A stretch of DNA of 7,607 nucleotides, taken from NCBI GenBank assembly GCA_029258815.1, contig JAPDJZ010000026.1, forward strand, positions 1 through 7,607, read 5' to 3'. The stretch is from an archaeon (GTDB lineage Archaea > Thermoproteota > Nitrososphaeria_A > Caldarchaeales > Wolframiiraptoraceae). Numbering within the stretch: the stretch's first letter is position 1; each line of letters begins with the position of its first letter. Under the pieces are notes generated by a model, which made no database searches, had not been told where the DNA came from, and saw nothing but the letters and a program-made list of their open reading frames with translations. Positions 5,968 to 7,607 of the stretch are shown here, in pieces. Both the position numbers and the translations under genes were made by a program.

Positions 5968-6891
5968 GTGAGTAAAACTAAGTTGAAGCTTGAGGAAAGC
6001 CCGAGGATAAGGGAGCTCAAGTTCATCCTAGCTAGGATGAGGGAAAGCCCGCTATCGATTCTCGGAATAGTGATAATCTTGGCCTTCACCTTGATCGCCT
6101 TGCTCGCTCCTATCCTAGCTCCTCCGACTCCAGGAAGAGACCCATACATTATCCCGAGATCGGGATATTTCCCAGAGCCTCAGCCTCCGAGCCCAGAGCA
6201 TCCCTTCGGCACGACCGAGGGCCAATACGACATCTACTATGGGGTCATCTGGGGGACCAGGTCGGCTTATAGGATAGGGGTTCTCGTGGTAACCGTGAGC
6301 GCGATAATAGGAATAGTCATCGGAAGCCTCGCAGGATACTACAAGGGAATCGTAGACGAGATCTTGATGAGGGTCACGGACGTGATCTTCGCGTTTCCAG
6401 GTCTAATTCTCGCCATGGCCCTCGTGGTCGCGTTCGGCCCTGGGCTCGACAGCATAACTCTCGCGCTCGTCTTGGTTGGATGGCCCACCTACGCTAGGCT
6501 CATCAGAGGAGAGTTCCTGAGAGTCACTTCGGAGGACTTTGTTGAGGCAGCTAAGGCGATAGGATGCTCAGACCTAAGGATAATCGTGAGACACGTCTTA
6601 CCGAACTCCATTTTCCCGCTTCTCATAGCAGCCTCACTAGACATAGGGGCAATCGTTCTCATAGCAGCCGCTCTAAGCTTCCTAGGTCTAGGCGCACCCG
6701 AGGGATACGCGGACTGGGGTCAGCTGATAGCTCTCTCCCGAAACTGGATCACGGGCAGGCCAGGAGATCCCTTCGCATACTGGTATGTCTACACGATCCC
6801 AGGGTTGTTCCTCTTCCTCTTCGTCATGGGCTGGAATCTCCTCGGAGACGCTTTCAGAGATATACTGGATCCGATGATCAGAAGGAGGTGA
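5968..6891 (+). CDS. dppC: peptide ABC transporter permease, DppC/OppC type
   Basis: Second membrane subunit of the importer. From GTG 5968 it is 307 residues: a basic cytoplasmic N-terminus (MSKTKLKLEESPRIRELKF), a first helix (about 29-51), a proline-rich external stretch ending HPFGTTEGQYDIYYGVIWGTR (about 78-98), then about five more helices. Family marks are RVTDVIFAFPGLILAMALV (about 135-153), the EAA coupling loop DFVEAAKAIGCSDLRIIVRHVLPNS (190-214), ALSFLGLG (235-242) and the end GDAFRDILDPMIRRR. The GTTEGQYD stretch replaces the more usual GTDxxGRD of bacterial DppC. GTG 5968 has a well-spaced site; GTG 5959 would add three residues and overlap the upstream stop. The gap to the upstream gene is 5 bases, so the two are almost certainly co-transcribed and made together. 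Confidence 0.94.
   Translation: MSKTKLKLEESPRIRELKFILARMRESPLSILGIVIILAFTLIALLAPILAPPTPGRDPYIIPRSGYFPEPQPPSPEHPFGTTEGQYDIYYGVIWGTRSAYRIGVLVVTVSAIIGIVIGSLAGYYKGIVDEILMRVTDVIFAFPGLILAMALVVAFGPGLDSITLALVLVGWPTYARLIRGEFLRVTSEDFVEAAKAIGCSDLRIIVRHVLPNSIFPLLIAASLDIGAIVLIAAALSFLGLGAPEGYADWGQLIALSRNWITGRPGDPFAYWYVYTIPGLFLFLFVMGWNLLGDAFRDILDPMIRRR
6884..6891 (+). promoter_or_regulatory. strong ribosome binding site for the DppD ATPase
   Basis: GGAGGTGA is a full-length match to the archaeal ribosome site and contains the TGA stop of the DppC-type gene. It is 8 bases before TTG 6900 and 11 before ATG 6903. Being the best ribosome site in the window, it supports efficient, coupled translation of the ATPase. 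Confidence 0.75.
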
Positions 6892-6902
6892 AAAAGAAGT
6901 TG

Positions 6903-7607
6903 ATGGAGATCTTTGAGAATAATGAGCAACTAAGGGTTAAGGACCTGGTCGTCCGATTCTACACCTATGAGGGGATAGTGAAGGCAGTCGAGAAGGCGAA
7001 CCTGAGGCTGAGGAAAGGCGAAACCCTGGGAATCGTCGGGGAGACTGGAAGCGGCAAATCCGTAACCGCTTTCACGATAATGGCCCTGACTCCTCCTCCT
7101 GGCAGGGTTGAGGGCGGAGCCGTGTATTTTAGAAGGGATCGAGGCGACGTGGTAAACGTGATCGAGCTCAAGGAGAATGAGCTGCTGAAGATCAGGGGGA
7201 AGGAGATCTCCATGATCTTCCAGGAGCCGAACGCCGCCCTCGACCCCCTCTACAGGGTTGGAGACCAGATAGCTGAGGCAATACTTTCGCACAGGTTTTC
7301 TGAGGTGCTTGGGAAGGCGATGAAGCTCGTCGAGGAGGATCTGAGGAGAGGAGATGGCGGAGCTGGAGCGAAGCTAGAGCTGTGGGCTTACCGCAAGATG
7401 CTCGAGGAGCCGAACTCCACGGCTCTGGCGATCTTGGAGAAGATACCTGTTGTCAAGAACATGATGACGCGCAGGCTCAGGCAGGTCATTCGAGAAGAGA
7501 TCATCGAGCTCCTGAAGCTCATGGAGATCCCAGATCCCGAGAGGGTTGTCGACGCCTATCCTCATGAGCTAAGCGGAGGAATGCAGCAGAGAATAGTGAT
7601 AGACATA
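6903..7607 (+). CDS. dppD: peptide ABC transporter ATP-binding protein, DppD/OppD type (partial, runs off the window)
   Basis: Cytoplasmic ATPase subunit that would power peptide import. The visible 235 residues show Walker A GETGSGKS (46-53), with T where most relatives have S, a Q-loop MIFQEPNAALDPLYRVGDQI (104-123, Q107), the IPDPERVVDAYPHEL region (209-223) and the ABC signature LSGGMQQR (223-230). The Walker B, H-loop and the C-terminal part (often with a 4Fe-4S cluster in DppD/OppD) lie beyond the window. Q-loop to signature is 116 residues, about twice the usual distance for bacterial DppD as I remember it; the extra 55-60 residues (about 128-195) are charged and helical-looking, with a Gly-rich turn at 150-156. 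The start may be ATG 6903 or TTG 6900, both served by GGAGGTGA; GTG 6888 is also in frame but lacks a site. No stop or frameshift is seen. Confidence 0.93.
   Translation, partial: MEIFENNEQLRVKDLVVRFYTYEGIVKAVEKANLRLRKGETLGIVGETGSGKSVTAFTIMALTPPPGRVEGGAVYFRRDRGDVVNVIELKENELLKIRGKEISMIFQEPNAALDPLYRVGDQIAEAILSHRFSEVLGKAMKLVEEDLRRGDGGAGAKLELWAYRKMLEEPNSTALAILEKIPVVKNMMTRRLRQVIREEIIELLKLMEIPDPERVVDAYPHELSGGMQQRIVIDI

Noticed and set aside
6930..7292. Minus-strand frames of 120 and 82 codons opposite the ATPase
   Set aside because: The plus strand encodes an uninterrupted ATPase with Walker A, Q-loop and signature, so these are mirror frames.
7382..7567. 61-codon plus-strand frame and 63-codon minus-strand frame in the ATPase insertion region
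   Set aside because: I considered whether the insertion marks a frameshift or a separate small gene. The ATPase frame is continuous from 6903 to 7607 and resumes with a perfect IPDPE/YPHELSGG region, so no extra gene is needed.
1..7607. CRISPR array, transposon ends, tRNA, rRNA or integration site
   Set aside because: No regularly spaced repeats, transposase text, terminal inverted repeats or tRNA-like fold were seen when reading both strands.

Overview
The window looks like a piece of an archaeal chromosome, most likely a thermophile of the Thermoproteota/Korarchaeota side. The evidence is archaeal-style promoters (an AAAA-CTTTTTAA box a fixed distance before a start), GGAGGTGA or GGTGAT ribosome sites inside the operon, T-rich stretches instead of hairpin-plus-T terminators, many AGG/AGA and ATA codons, and an archaeal-type serine hydroxymethyltransferase. 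The exact taxon cannot be fixed from this sequence alone.

The left part (about 1-2830) carries three genes on the minus strand. In transcription order they are a serine hydroxymethyltransferase (SHMT)-like PLP enzyme (2828-1659), a small protein of unknown function that resembles a zinc-peptidase-like archaeal family with its metal ligands lost (1531-1049), and an ARH3-like ADP-ribosylglycohydrolase (989-90). Gaps of 127 and 59 bases, each holding a possible TATA element, suggest separate promoters rather than one tight operon. The stretch 1-89 shows no gene.

A divergent gap of about 200 bases (2829-3026) separates these from a plus-strand peptide-transport (Dpp/Opp) ABC operon. The gap contains a clear TATA box for the transporter and, about 30 bases upstream of it, a 22-bp near-palindrome that is a good operator candidate.

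The right part (3027-7607) encodes the membrane-anchored substrate-binding protein, two permeases (DppB- and DppC-type) and the first ATPase (DppD-type), which is cut by the window end just after its ABC signature. A second ATPase (DppF-type) would be expected downstream. The binding-protein gene is followed by a T-rich stretch, a small hairpin and a possible second promoter, an arrangement that would let the binding protein be made in excess of the membrane parts. Together these genes would import peptides and energise uptake with ATP.

I found no CRISPR array, transposon, tRNA, rRNA or clear new multi-gene system. The most useful leads are the candidate operator, the small protein with R-E-Y-L-R where a H-E-x-x-H would be expected (and a possible frameshift at its start), the SHMT-like enzyme that seems to lack the folate-reaction glutamate, the very short active-site flap in the ADP-ribosylglycohydrolase, and the long insertion in the ATPase.
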